A stretch of DNA of 58,529 bases from Actinoplanes nipponensis (GCF_016862275.1 NZ_BOMQ01000103.1:1-58529); one strand, 5' to 3'; positions 33,189-42,370 are shown, counted from the first letter of the stretch. The notes: generated by a model from the letters alone, not told the origin. Numbers and translations are program-made.

Positions 33189-34790
33189 TCACCGGACGCC
33201 GATCAGCTCCTGCAGCTCCAGGCGGGTCCGCAGCGCCGCGCTCTCGGTGCTCCTGGCGGTGGCGACGGCCGGGCTCGGATCCGGCGGCGCGATGGGCCGG
33301 CACTGCCGGTCCGACCGGTTGGCCTTCACCCGCCGGGGCAGGGCGCCGGTGGCGAGGTAGTCGGCGACCGCGTTGTCCACGCAGGCGTTGCCGAAGAGCG
33401 AGCCCGCGTGGGTGGTGCCGCCGACCCCCTCGATCAGGGCCGAACGCGGGAAGAGCCGGCGGACCTGGAGAGCGCCCTCGAACGGGGTGGCCGCGTCCAG
33501 GGTCTCGCTGAGCAGCAGGACCGGCGGGGCGGCGGCGCCGTTCACCCGTACCGGCCGGCCGGCCGGGGCGGCCCAGTCGCGGCAGGGCGCGTTGTACCAG
33601 GCGTTGCCCCAGGTCTCGAACGGCGCGGCCCGGTGCACCCGCCAGTTGTCCCTGCGCCACTGCTGCCAGGACGCCGGCCACGGCGCGTCGGTGCACTGCA
33701 CGGCGAGGTAGATGGCGTAGCCGTTGTCGGAACCGGCCTCCTGGGTGTTGTTGTCGTCGTAGAGCTTGCGCAGCGCCGCCGGGTCGTGGTCGTTGACCCA
33801 GCTCGCGAACGCCGCGGCGACCGACTCCCAGCCGAAGACGTAGTACCCGGCCTGCAGGAAGACGTCGGTCAGCTCGTCCGGGCCGAGCACACCGCCGGCC
33901 GGCTTGCGCTCCAGTTCCGCCTGCTCGGCGTAGAACAGCTGCTCGACCTTCCGCGCCGTCCGGCCGAGGTGGTAGACGTCGTCGTGGTCGGCCAGCCAGC
34001 GGAAGTAGATCCTGATGTTGCGGTCGAACGCGATGTCCTGGTCCAGGTTGGCCGCGTACCAGACCCGGCGGGGGTTCACGTTGCCGTCGAGCACCATCCG
34101 GCGGACCCGCTGCGGGTAGCGGGTGGCGTAAACCTGGCCCAGGTACGTGCCGTACGAGAAGCCGTAGAAGTTGAGCTGCTCCGCGCCGAGCGCGGCGCGC
34201 AGCAGCTCCATGTCCTGCACGGTGTCGGTGGTCCGCAGGTGGCGGAGCAGCGCGCCGCCGCTCGCGGCACAGGCCGCCGCGTAGCCCTTGGCCCGGGCCA
34301 GCCACGCCTGCTCGATCGCGCGGGTGCTGGGCACGTACGGCGGCCGGTCGTAGCCCATGTACTTCGGGTCGCAGGCCAGCGCCGGCCGGCTGGAGCCGAC
34401 GCCGCGCGGGTCGAGGCCGATCCAGTCGTACGCCGCGCCGGCCCGCTTCGGCACGAGGCCGCCGAGCGCCGACAGGGCCAGCCCGGAGCCCCCGGGTCCG
34501 CCCGGGTTGACCAGCATGACGCCCTGGTACTCGCGGTCCGGCACGGTGTGCTTGATCCGGGAGACGGCCAGTTCGATCTGCCGGCCGCCCGGCGCGGCGT
34601 GGTCCAGCGGGACGCGCAGGAAGCCGCACTCGGCGTTGCGGGCCTTGAGGACGGCGTTCTCGCACCCCCGCCAGGCGATCGCCGGATATCCGGACGTGCC
34701 ACGCGGCGGTTCCGCGTGCGCGCCGGACGCGACGGCCGCGCCGCTCAGTGCCAGCGCGAACGTGGCGACAGTCGCCAGAAGTCTCTTCAT
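33189..34790 (-). CDS. Secreted alpha/beta-hydrolase, tripeptidyl aminopeptidase type (S33)
   Basis: 533 residues with a signal peptide (cleavage near SGAHAEPP). S33 hydrolase: LVNPGGPGGSGLAL (oxyanion region, HGG-like), GLDPRGVGSSRP, nucleophile elbow GFSYGTYLG, Asp in LSETLDAATPFEGA, and His in GVGGTTHAGSLFGN, followed by the TAP C-terminal domain. Related Streptomyces SlpD/SlpE/Tap enzymes release tripeptides from secreted proteins. ATG 34790 has AAGGG upstream. Scattered Cys residues suggest disulphides, fitting an extracellular enzyme. Confidence 0.9.
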   Translation of the reverse strand: MKRLLATVATFALALSGAAVASGAHAEPPRGTSGYPAIAWRGCENAVLKARNAECGFLRVPLDHAAPGGRQIELAVSRIKHTVPDREYQGVMLVNPGGPGGSGLALSALGGLVPKRAGAAYDWIGLDPRGVGSSRPALACDPKYMGYDRPPYVPSTRAIEQAWLARAKGYAAACAASGGALLRHLRTTDTVQDMELLRAALGAEQLNFYGFSYGTYLGQVYATRYPQRVRRMVLDGNVNPRRVWYAANLDQDIAFDRNIRIYFRWLADHDDVYHLGRTARKVEQLFYAEQAELERKPAGGVLGPDELTDVFLQAGYYVFGWESVAAAFASWVNDHDPAALRKLYDDNNTQEAGSDNGYAIYLAVQCTDAPWPASWQQWRRDNWRVHRAAPFETWGNAWYNAPCRDWAAPAGRPVRVNGAAAPPVLLLSETLDAATPFEGALQVRRLFPRSALIEGVGGTTHAGSLFGNACVDNAVADYLATGALPRRVKANRSDRQCRPIAPPDPSPAVATARSTESAALRTRLELQELIGVR

Positions 34791-34887
34791 GCCCAGCCCT
34801 TCGTATGGATTCGCCCCTTATGCTCCGGGGCGAACGGCCGCTTGACCGCCGCCCACGCCGGGGAGATACCACGAAAGAGCTGACCGG

Positions 34888-36117
34888 TCAGGCTCGCCGC
34901 AGTCGCTGGGCGATCAGCGCGAGCACGCCGAGCACCACCACGACCAGGCTGTAGACCACAGTGGTCGGGTGCAGGCCGGCGGAGGTCGCAGCCAGGCCGG
35001 CGAGCACCGCCGGCAGGCTGAACGCGACGTACGCGATGGTGAGCGCCACCGCGAACAACTCGCCGCGCTCGTGCGGGCCGGCCAGCATCGCCAGGGTGCC
35101 GAAGCTCGCCAGCGCGGAGGCGCCGAAGCCGATGCCGGCGAGCACCGTGCCGGTCGCGCCGAGCACGACGCTGCCGGTCAGCACCCCGGCCAGCGTCACG
35201 GCGGTGCCCACGGTGAGCAGCGCGCCGGCGATGGTCAGCACCCGCGGGGTCGGCCAGGCACGCAGCACGAATGCGGCCACCGCCCCGGTGCCGCAGAGCA
35301 GCGTCACCACCAGCCCGCCGATGAGGTGGTTCGACAGCCCGAAGACGCCCACCGCCACGGACGGGCCCAGCGAGAGGTAGAGGCCGCCCAGCGCCCAGCT
35401 GGCCACGATGATCGGCACGAGCGCGAACACCGCGCCGCGCAACCGGGCCGGCACGCCGAGCCGGGGCACCAGCGAGGCCGCGCCGCCGGGGCGCCGGGTC
35501 GAGGTCTCCGGCATCAGCAGCACCGCGACCGCGGCGGCGGCCATGCCGGCCAGCAGCAGGGCGTAGACGAGGTGGGTCGGGCCCGGCGCGAACTGCACCA
35601 GCGCGCCGGTGCCCAGCGAGCCGATCGCCAGGCCGGCCGGCGGCACGACGCTGTTGACCAGGCCGGCCCGGCCGGGGGCGTGCGGCGGGTTGAGGTCGAC
35701 GAGGGCGGCGCCGAGGGTGGTGAGCGCGGCGCCGGTCGCGATGCCCTGGAGGAAGCGGGCGGCGAGCAGCACCGTGACGTCGCCGGCCGCGAGGAAGAGC
35801 AGCAGCGCGACGATCTCCAGGCCGATCGCCGCGGCGAGCACCGGCCGCCGGCCGACGTGGTCGGAGAGGGCGCCGAGGATCAGCAGCGCGGCGATCAGGC
35901 CGACGACGTAGACGGCGAAGACCACCGTGAGCGTGACCGCGGAGAAGCCCCACAACTGCTGATAGACGACGTAGAGGGGGGAGGGCGCGCTGGACGCGGC
36001 GGTGAACGTCACGAAGATCGCCGCGATCGCGGCGAAGGCGACCGGCGGCGACAGGCGTCGGCGACGGGCGGCCGGCGCGCCGGTACGGGCGGCCGCGGGG
36101 GTCGTGGTGGTGGTCAT
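34888..36117 (-). CDS. MFS transporter (12-TM, DHA1-like)
   Basis: 409 residues, twelve predicted helices. Motif A-like LILGALSDHVGRRPVLAAAIG follows helix 2, and FLQGIATGAALTTLGAALVDLNPP resembles helices 4-5 of sugar-efflux or drug exporters. ATG 36117 has GGGAG upstream. It is divergent from a TetR regulator across a 79-bp region holding two identical-type palindromes, so it is almost certainly the TetR-controlled gene. Substrate unknown. Confidence 0.9.
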   Translation of the reverse strand: MTTTTTPAAARTGAPAARRRRLSPPVAFAAIAAIFVTFTAASSAPSPLYVVYQQLWGFSAVTLTVVFAVYVVGLIAALLILGALSDHVGRRPVLAAAIGLEIVALLLFLAAGDVTVLLAARFLQGIATGAALTTLGAALVDLNPPHAPGRAGLVNSVVPPAGLAIGSLGTGALVQFAPGPTHLVYALLLAGMAAAAVAVLLMPETSTRRPGGAASLVPRLGVPARLRGAVFALVPIIVASWALGGLYLSLGPSVAVGVFGLSNHLIGGLVVTLLCGTGAVAAFVLRAWPTPRVLTIAGALLTVGTAVTLAGVLTGSVVLGATGTVLAGIGFGASALASFGTLAMLAGPHERGELFAVALTIAYVAFSLPAVLAGLAATSAGLHPTTVVYSLVVVVLGVLALIAQRLRRA

Positions 36118-36138
36118 GACACTCCCTGACGGAACGAA

Positions 36139-36181
36139 CAGACAGGTCTGTCTGCAGGCCCGACACTAGACAGATCTGTCT
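36139..36181. promoter_or_regulatory. Two TetR operators between MFS and tetR genes
   Basis: Site 1, CAGACAGGTCTGTCTG (36139-36154), and site 2, AGACAGATCTGTCT (36168-36181), share AGACAG-N2-CTGTCT and have centres 28 bp apart. Site 2 overlaps the region expected to hold the tetR promoter (TATCGT at 36184-36189 is a possible -10, with ATG 36197 then nearly leaderless). Site 1 lies just upstream of the MFS ribosome binding site. One repressor would control both directions. Confidence 0.8.
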
Positions 36182-36196
36182 GCTATCGTCAAACGC

Positions 36197-36829
36197 ATGT
36201 CTGCCGCGTCACCCGTGACCGCCCCCCGCAAGCCCTCGGCGCGTGCCCGGCTGCTCGCCGCCGCCGACGAGCTGTTCTACGCCGAGGGCGTGCACACCGT
36301 CGGGATCGACCGGATCATCGAGCACGCCGGGGTCGCCAAGGCGTCGCTGTACAGCGCGTTCGGCAGCAAGGACGGCCTCATCCGGGCCTACCTGGAGGGC
36401 CGCCACCAGCGCCGCCGGGAGCGCATCCTGACCGCGCTCCAGCGGTACGACAATCCCCGCGACCGCCTGCTGGGCGTCTTCGACGTGCTGGCCGAGCTGG
36501 CCGCCTCCGCCTCGTTCCGCGGCTGCGCGTTCTACAACGCCAGCGCCGAGTCCCCGGACGGCGGCGTGGTCCAGGAGGTCTGCGACGAGAACCGGGCCTG
36601 GACCCGCGCGCTCTTCACCGACCTGGCCCGCGACGCCGGCGCCCGGGACCCGCAGGCGCTGGCCGCCCAGCTCGTCGTCCTGTACGACGGCTCGTCGGTC
36701 GGCGCCCGGATGGACCGCAACGCCGGCGCGGCCACCACGTCCCGCACCGTCGCGGCGGCACTGCTGGACGCCGCCACCGCCGGGCCGGCCACCCGTACGC
36801 GCGGGCCAGGAATGCAGCGTGGACTATGA
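36197..36829 (+). CDS. TetR/AcrR family transcriptional repressor
   Basis: 210 residues. The N-terminal TetR helix-turn-helix is clear: ARARLLAAADELFYAEGVHTVGIDRIIEHAGVAKASLYSAFGSKDGLIRAYLEGR. The C-terminal ligand-binding domain (about 70-200) is typical of the group with FRGCAFYNASAESPD. It probably represses itself and the divergent MFS exporter through the two AGACAG-N2-CTGTCT sites. No ribosome binding site precedes ATG 36197, which fits a leaderless transcript. The inducer is unknown. Confidence 0.92.
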   Translation: MSAASPVTAPRKPSARARLLAAADELFYAEGVHTVGIDRIIEHAGVAKASLYSAFGSKDGLIRAYLEGRHQRRRERILTALQRYDNPRDRLLGVFDVLAELAASASFRGCAFYNASAESPDGGVVQEVCDENRAWTRALFTDLARDAGARDPQALAAQLVVLYDGSSVGARMDRNAGAATTSRTVAAALLDAATAGPATRTRGPGMQRGL

Positions 36830-36850
36830 CCGAAATGTGACAATGCGGTG

Positions 36851-37357
36851 ATGGACTGGCTCCATCCCCTCATGGGGACCACCACCGTGGACGGCCGGGC
36901 ACCGCAGGCGTACATGGTCGCGCTGCAGCACGTCGTGGTGACGCTCGACGGCGACCCCGCGTGGCGCCGCTGGTGGGACGCGGCCGGCGTGGCGGAGTGC
37001 GAGCTCGGCATCGTCGCCGAGGGTCCGCTCGACCACCTGCGCCCGAGCGCCGACATCTGCAAGGTCAGCGGCAAGCTGCGGGCCCACTTCACCTGCGCCG
37101 CCCCGGAGGCCGGGGGCGGGCGTCCGGCGGAGCTGTTCCCGCTGGCGGTGCACGAGGTCACCGGCATGTTCGAGGTGATCCGCGAGGCGATGGGCCTGGG
37201 CGCGCTGCCGCCGGTGCCGCCGCTGCCGGAGCTGCCCGACCACGCCCGCGACCTGGACGTCACCTGCAAGCCGGTGCCACCGGAGAGCAACGCGGCGGAC
37301 CCCCAGGGCTACCTGACACTCACCCAGATCAAGGAGTTCTTCGGCGAGGACTCCTGA
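36851..37357 (+). CDS. Hypothetical protein
   Basis: 168 residues, family not recognised. A mostly beta N-terminal part (TTTVDGRAPQAYMVALQHVVVTLDGDPAWRRWWD) is followed by GIVAEGPLDHLRPSADICKVSGKLRAHFTC and a Pro-rich turn (GLGALPPVPPLPELPDHARDLDVTCKPVPP), then TLTQIKEFFGEDS. No signal peptide or membrane segment. Codon use is like the neighbours, so it looks like a real gene. ATG 36851 is immediately preceded by an in-frame GTG at 36848. It follows tetR by 21 bases and could be cotranscribed with it. Confidence 0.65.
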   Translation: MDWLHPLMGTTTVDGRAPQAYMVALQHVVVTLDGDPAWRRWWDAAGVAECELGIVAEGPLDHLRPSADICKVSGKLRAHFTCAAPEAGGGRPAELFPLAVHEVTGMFEVIREAMGLGALPPVPPLPELPDHARDLDVTCKPVPPESNAADPQGYLTLTQIKEFFGEDS

Positions 37358-37365
37358 CCGGCCCG

Positions 37366-38354
37366 TCACGGCTCGATGAGGATCTTCCGCCCCACCCCCG
37401 CCCGGAACTGCTCCAGCGCCCGCGGGTAGTCGTCCAGCGGGAACCGGTGGCTGACGAAGACCTCCGGGTCCAGGACCCCGGCCGCCATCAGCTCGCCGGC
37501 CCGGTCGAAGCTGTGCAGCACCGCCATCGAGCCGGTGATGGTGATCTCGCGGCGGGAGATCTCGTACGGCTCGATCTCCACCCGCGCGTCGTACGCCGAC
37601 ACCCCGAACTGCAGGAACGTGCCACCCCGGCCGACCCGGGCCAGCCCGTCGCGGATCGCCGCCGCGGCGCCGGTGCAGTCGATCACGACGTCCCAGCCGC
37701 GCGGCGCGTCCAGCTCCTCGGCGCTGGTCACCGCCGCGGTGCAGCCGAGCCGCGTCGCCGTCGCCAGGCGCTCCGGGTTGAGGTCCACCATGGAGACCGT
37801 CGCCGCGCCGGCCCGCTTGGCCAGCTCCAGCATCATCAGGCCCATCGTGCCCGAGCCGTAGATCAGGAAGTTGTCGGCCAGCCGGCGGGGCAGCACGTCG
37901 AAACCGCGGACCGCGCAGGACAGCGGCTCGATCAGCGCCGCGTCCCGGGCGGCCAGGTGGGGCGGCAGCTTGAACAGGTTGGCCATGGGCGCCGCCACGA
38001 ACTCGGCCGCGCCCCCGCTGCGGGTCACCCCGATCGCGTTCCAGTTCTCGCACTGGTTGCCCCGGGCCCGCTTGCAGTAGTAGCAGTACCCGCAGTACAG
38101 CGACGGGTCGACCGCGACCAGGTCGCCGACGGCGTGACCGGTGACCTGCGCACCGAGCGCCACGATCTCGCCGGCGAACTCGTGGCCCGGCACGATCGGG
38201 TACGCGGGGGCGAACTCGCCGTCCATGATGTGCAGGTCGTGCCGCAGATCCCGACGGCGGCCGGCCGGACCACGACGTCCAGCGGGCCCGGCGCGGGGGC
38301 CGGCACGGTCTCCACCGAGATCGTGCCGGGCGTGACGACGACGGCTGCCTTCAC
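37366..38354 (-). pseudogene. Zinc-dependent polyol/alcohol dehydrogenase, frameshifted
   Basis: The N-terminus from GTG 38354 reads VKAAVVVTPGTISVETV...AAVGICGT and then loses frame. The other frame resumes exactly with DLHIMDGEFAPAYPIVPGHEFAGEIVALG, the expected continuation. One G is missing near 38238, where ACGGACCTG has become ACGACCTG. Otherwise the enzyme is complete: GHEFAGE, structural zinc Cys in CGYCYYCKRARGNQC, and Rossmann motif GSGTMGLMML. It is the last gene of the sugar ABC operon and its GTGA overlaps the permease stop, so it would oxidise the imported sugar or polyol. ATG 38226 could give a truncated 286-residue product lacking the catalytic-zinc Cys. It could also be a sequencing error. 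Confidence 0.85.
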
Positions 38355-39181
38355 TTGACCGCTCCCATCGAGAGCCCGCGGACCAGCTTGTTCTGGGCGA
38401 CCCAGCCGGCCAGCAGCACCGGCAGGGAGAGCAGCACGGCGGCGGCGGACAGGTCGGCCAGGAACGGCCCCCGGCCGGAGATGAAGCCGAGCAGGAAGAT
38501 CGGCGCCGTGCTGGCGTTCGTGTCGGTCAGGTTGACCGCCAGGAAGAACTCGTTCCAGGTGAAGATGAAGCAGATCAGCGCGGTGGCGGCCAGCCCGGGC
38601 GACACCATCGGCAGGATGATCCGCCGGATCGACAGGATCAGGCCCGCGCCGTCGACCTCGCCCGCCTCCAGCACCTCGCGCGGCACCTCCAGCAGGAACG
38701 ACCGCATCATCCAGATGGCCAGCGGCAGGTTCATCGACGTGTAGAGGACGACCATCGTCCAGATGTTGTCCTTCATGCCGATCTCCACCGTCAGCAGGTA
38801 CACCGGCAGCACGGCGGCCACCACGGGCATCATCTTGGTGGAGATGAAGAAGAACAGCACGTCGGTCCACTTGGCCACCGGCCGCAGCGACAACGCGTAC
38901 GCCGCCGGGGTGGCCAGCACCACGACCAGCAGGGTGGAGAACACGCTGGCCATGAGCGAGTTCAGCAGGAACGGGGTGATGTTGCTGTCGAAGACGTTGG
39001 CGAAGTGCTCGAAGGTCGGCGTGAAGAACCAGACCGGCGGGTTGGTCGTGACGTCCTTGGCCTGCTTGAGGCTGGTCAGCAGCATCCAGATGACCGGGAA
39101 GACGAAGATGATCCCGGCGATCCAGGCGACCACCCCCCAGGCCGCGTCGGCCACCCGGCGCCCGCTCGCGGTGCCCGTCAT
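38351..39181 (-). CDS. Carbohydrate ABC transporter permease (MalG type)
   Basis: 276 residues, six membrane helices. The EAA loop that docks on the ATPase is visible as EVLEAGEVDGAGLILSIRRIILPMVSPGL, and the C-terminus ends GLSMGAVK as in MalG-type permeases. It pairs with the next upstream permease (stop/start ATGA overlap at 39178-39181) and the binding protein. No ATP-binding subunit is encoded in this operon, so a shared MsiK-like ATPase elsewhere is expected. ATG 39181 follows GAGGAGGG. Confidence 0.92.
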   Translation of the reverse strand: MTGTASGRRVADAAWGVVAWIAGIIFVFPVIWMLLTSLKQAKDVTTNPPVWFFTPTFEHFANVFDSNITPFLLNSLMASVFSTLLVVVLATPAAYALSLRPVAKWTDVLFFFISTKMMPVVAAVLPVYLLTVEIGMKDNIWTMVVLYTSMNLPLAIWMMRSFLLEVPREVLEAGEVDGAGLILSIRRIILPMVSPGLAATALICFIFTWNEFFLAVNLTDTNASTAPIFLLGFISGRGPFLADLSAAAVLLSLPVLLAGWVAQNKLVRGLSMGAVK

Positions 39182-40110
39182 CGGCCCTCCTCCACCTTGA
39201 ACAGACCCGAGATCACGCGCAGGGCGAAGGTCGCCACGATGATCGTCAGGATCACCACCACGACGCCGGCCGCGGAGGCCTCGCCGTACTCGTACTTGCT
39301 GAAGATCGTCTGGTAGATCTGGTAGGGCAGGTTGGTGGTGGCCGTGCCCGGGCCGCCCTGGGTGATGGTGAAGATGGCGTCGAAGGTGTTCACCAGGTAG
39401 ATCGAGCCGAGCAGCGCGCCCAGCTCCAGGTACTGCCGCAGGTGCGGCAGCGTCATCCGGGTGAAGATCCGCCAGGCGTTGGCGCCGTCCATCCGGGCCG
39501 CCTCCAGCACGTCGTTGCTCTGCGACTGCAGGCCGGCCAGCAGGATCAGCATCATGAACGGCGTCCACTGCCAGACCAGCGTGGCGATGATGGCGGTCTT
39601 CGGATAGGAGGTCGCCCAGGCCGTGCTGCCCCCGAAGATGCCGTTGATCAGGCCGTAGTCCGGGTTGTAGATGCCGTGCTTCCAGAGCAGCGCGGCCGCC
39701 ACCGGCATGATCAGGAACGGGGTGATCAGCATGGTCCGCACGATCGACCGGCCGAGGAACTTGCGGTCCAGCAGGACGGCCAGGGCGAGCCCGAGGATCA
39801 TCGAGAAGATGACCGCGCCGGCCGTGAGGATCACCGTGTTGACCAGCGCGGACCGCATCCGGTCGTCGGTGAGCACCGTGACGTAGTTGTCCAGACCGAC
39901 GAACTTCTTCGAGCCCGGGCGCAGCGCGTTCCAGCTGAGCGTGGAGAAGTAGACGGTGACCAGGAACGGCACCTGGGTCACGATGATGGCGAAGACGAGC
40001 GCCGGCAGCAGCGGGGCCCGCCGGACCCAGCGGTCCCGGGCGCCCCCCTTGCGGGAGACGGGCGGCGGGGTCCGGGTCTGCTCGTCCGCCCGGGTGATGA
40101 CGTCGGTCAT
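39178..40110 (-). CDS. Carbohydrate ABC transporter permease (MalF/UgpA type)
   Basis: 310 residues, six membrane helices after a 25-residue cytoplasmic head. The EAA loop reads NDVLEAARMDGANAWRIFTRMTLPHL. It forms a heterodimer with the MalG-type permease encoded directly downstream, receiving substrate from the lipoprotein encoded upstream. The overall set (DeoR regulator, binding protein, two permeases, medium-chain dehydrogenase) resembles sorbitol, mannitol or other polyol uptake operons. Confidence 0.92.
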   Translation of the reverse strand: MTDVITRADEQTRTPPPVSRKGGARDRWVRRAPLLPALVFAIIVTQVPFLVTVYFSTLSWNALRPGSKKFVGLDNYVTVLTDDRMRSALVNTVILTAGAVIFSMILGLALAVLLDRKFLGRSIVRTMLITPFLIMPVAAALLWKHGIYNPDYGLINGIFGGSTAWATSYPKTAIIATLVWQWTPFMMLILLAGLQSQSNDVLEAARMDGANAWRIFTRMTLPHLRQYLELGALLGSIYLVNTFDAIFTITQGGPGTATTNLPYQIYQTIFSKYEYGEASAAGVVVVILTIIVATFALRVISGLFKVEEGR

Positions 40111-40165
40111 TTCTGGCCTTCCGGTCGGTGCGGGGGCGCCGCCATCGGCGGCGCCCCCGCCGGCA

Positions 40166-41527
40166 CTACTTGTAGTTCTTCGCCACGTCCTCGGCGAGTT
40201 TCTGTCCGTCGTTCAGCGCCTCGTCGACCGTCTTGCTGCCGGCGAGGGAGGCGCTGAGCTCCTGGGAGATCTTCGTGCCGAGGTCGGCGAACTCCGGGAT
40301 GCCGACGAACTGCACACCCAGCGCCGGCCGCGGCTGCACACCCGGGTCGGTCGGATTGGCGTTTTCGATCGAGCCCAGCGTGATGTCGGCGAAGGCCTTG
40401 GCCGACTCCTTGTACTCGGGGATCGCGTACGTCGAGGTGCGCTTGCCGGACGGCACCCGGGACCAGCCGAGCTTCTCGCCGACCAGCTTCTCGTAGTCCT
40501 TGCTGGTCGCCCACGAGATGAACTTCCAGGCGTCGTCGGCCTTCTTGGTGGTCTTGGGCATCGCGAACGCCCAGGTCCACAGCCAGCCGGAGTACTCGGT
40601 CTTGTTGACCGGCGCGTACGCGTAGCCGACCTTGCCGGCCACCTTGGACGAGTTCGGGTCCTCCAGCGTGCCGGCCGCGGAGGTGGCGTCGTACCACATG
40701 GCCGCCTTGCCCTGACCGAAGTTGTTCAGGCACTCGGTGAAGCCGGCCTGCGGGGCGCCCGCCTCGCCGTGCTGCTTGACCAGGTTGACGTAGAAGTTGG
40801 CCGCTTCCTTGAACTCCGGGGCGTTGACCTTGGCCGTCCAGTCCTTCTCGAACCAGGTGCCGCCGTACGTGTTGACCACCGTGGTCAGCGGGGCGAACAT
40901 CTCGCCCCAGCCCGGCAGGCCGCGCAGGCAGATGCCGGCGACGCCCTTGCCCTTGTCGTCGAGCTTGGCGGCGAAGTCCGCGACCTGCGCCCAGGTCGGC
41001 TTCTCCGGCATGGTGAGGCCCTTGGCCTCGAACATCTCCTTGTTGTACATGAGGAACGAGGACTCGCCGTAGAACGGCGCCGCGTACATCTTGCCGTCGT
41101 CGCCGGTCAGCGACTGCACCATCGGCTTGATGAGGTCGGCCTGGTCGTACGCCGCGTCCGCCCCGGCCTGCGTCGAGACCTCGTGCAGCCAGCCGTTCTT
41201 GGCCCAGATCGGCACCTCGTACGCGCCGACGGTGACGGCGTCGTACTGCCCGCCCTTGTTGGCGACGTCCTGGGTGACCTTGTCGCGCAGTTCGTTCTCG
41301 GGAAGGATCGTGAACTTCACCGTGACGCCGGACTGCTTGGTGAAGTTCTCGGCGGTGAGCTTCTGGATGTCCTCCATCTGCGGGTTGCCGACCATGAGCA
41401 CGGTGATGGTCTTGTCGCCGCTGTCGCCGCTGCCGGTGGAGCCGGCGCCGGAACAACCGGAGAGCACGAGGGCGCCCGCGGTGGCCCCCGCGATCAGCAG
41501 AGAGAGCTTCTTACCTGGTTTCCGCAC
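40166..41527 (-). CDS. Extracellular sugar/polyol-binding lipoprotein of an ABC transporter
   Basis: 454 residues. Lipoprotein signal with lipobox LVLSGC near residue 26. Type-1 solute-binding fold: TITVLMVGNPQMEDIQKLTAENFTKQSGV, then YDAVTVGAYEVPIWAKNGWL, MYAAPFYGESSFLMYNKEMFE and GWLWTWAFAMPKTTKKADDAWKFISW. GTG 41527 is chosen because GGAGG lies 7 bases upstream; an ATG at 41551 lacks such a site. It captures the substrate for the two permeases that follow. It is separated from the upstream deoR gene by a promoter region with an inverted repeat. Confidence 0.92.
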   Translation of the reverse strand: MRKPGKKLSLLIAGATAGALVLSGCSGAGSTGSGDSGDKTITVLMVGNPQMEDIQKLTAENFTKQSGVTVKFTILPENELRDKVTQDVANKGGQYDAVTVGAYEVPIWAKNGWLHEVSTQAGADAAYDQADLIKPMVQSLTGDDGKMYAAPFYGESSFLMYNKEMFEAKGLTMPEKPTWAQVADFAAKLDDKGKGVAGICLRGLPGWGEMFAPLTTVVNTYGGTWFEKDWTAKVNAPEFKEAANFYVNLVKQHGEAGAPQAGFTECLNNFGQGKAAMWYDATSAAGTLEDPNSSKVAGKVGYAYAPVNKTEYSGWLWTWAFAMPKTTKKADDAWKFISWATSKDYEKLVGEKLGWSRVPSGKRTSTYAIPEYKESAKAFADITLGSIENANPTDPGVQPRPALGVQFVGIPEFADLGTKISQELSASLAGSKTVDEALNDGQKLAEDVAKNYK

Positions 41528-41561
41528 AGCAGATCCTCCGTTGGCAGACATGCACGAACCG

Positions 41562-41584
41562 TGCCGGCGATGCAATGGCCGGCA
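41562..41584 (-). promoter_or_regulatory. Putative promoter/operator of the sugar ABC operon
   Basis: TGCCGGC and GCCGGCA form a perfect 7-bp inverted repeat with a 9-base spacer, 35 bases before the lipoprotein start. Just upstream on the minus strand CTGACC and TTTATT at 17-bp spacing resemble -35 and -10 boxes. The position near the start of transcription fits repression by the adjacent DeoR regulator. Confidence 0.45.
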
Positions 41585-41608
41585 ATAAAATGGCGAGATG
41601 TTTTCCGG

Positions 41609-42370
41609 TCAGACCCGGATGACCTGCGGGCCGAGCCGGGAATAGCGGTGCGCCTCGGACGCCGGCAGGCCGGTGTCCGTGACCAGTGATTCGAAATCCG
41701 ATATCTCGGCGAAACGGCAGAACGTCCGCACGCCGAATTTCGTGTGAATGCCGACGAAGATCCGGCGGCGGGCGGCCCGGACGGCGTGGGCCTTGACGTC
41801 GGCCACGGCCGGGTCCGGGGTGGTGAGGCCGACCTCGCGGGAGATGCCGTTGGCGCCCACGAAGGCCAGATCGATGACGAAGCCGGCCAGCATGCCGCTG
41901 GCCCAGTGGTCGACGGTGGCCAGCGTGCGGCCCCGGACCCGGCCGCCGAGCAGGAGCACGGTGGCCGGGGTGGAGGTGGACAGCCAGGCCGCGGTGTTCA
42001 GCGAGGCGGTGACCACGGTCAGCGGGCGGTCGGTCGGCAGCGCCTCGGCGATCAACTGCGGGGTGAAGCCCTCGTCGATGAAGATGGTCTCCGCGTCGCC
42101 CAGCAGAGCGACCGCGGCGGCGGCGATCCGCCGTTTCTCGGGCACCCCGCGGGTGGTCCGCATGGCCAGATCGGTTTCGAATTTGGCGGTTTCCACTGGA
42201 TAGGCGCCGCCATGCGTACGGCGCAGCAGCCCGTGCTTTTCCAGCAGCCGCAGATCGCGCCGGATCGTCTCGGCGGAAACCGTCAGTTCGGCGGCCAGTT
42301 TGGCGACGTCCACCTCGCCGTGGCGCCGGGCCAGGGCGACGATCTGGTGCTGGCGTTCTTCCGCGTTCAC
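41609..42370 (-). CDS. DeoR/GlpR family transcriptional regulator
   Basis: 253 residues. The N-terminal DeoR helix-turn-helix reads ERQHQIVALARRHGEVDVAKLAAELTVSAETIRRDLRLLEKHGLLRRTHGGA. The C-terminal sugar-phosphate-sensing domain has FIDEGFTPQLIAEAL and DLAFVGANGISREVGLTTPDPAVADVKAHAVRAARR. GTG 42370 is chosen because GGAGG lies 7 bases upstream; GTG 42376 is too close to it. It is upstream and codirectional with the ABC operon and is its likely repressor, responding to a phosphorylated sugar. Confidence 0.92.
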   Translation of the reverse strand: MNAEERQHQIVALARRHGEVDVAKLAAELTVSAETIRRDLRLLEKHGLLRRTHGGAYPVETAKFETDLAMRTTRGVPEKRRIAAAAVALLGDAETIFIDEGFTPQLIAEALPTDRPLTVVTASLNTAAWLSTSTPATVLLLGGRVRGRTLATVDHWASGMLAGFVIDLAFVGANGISREVGLTTPDPAVADVKAHAVRAARRRIFVGIHTKFGVRTFCRFAEISDFESLVTDTGLPASEAHRYSRLGPQVIRV

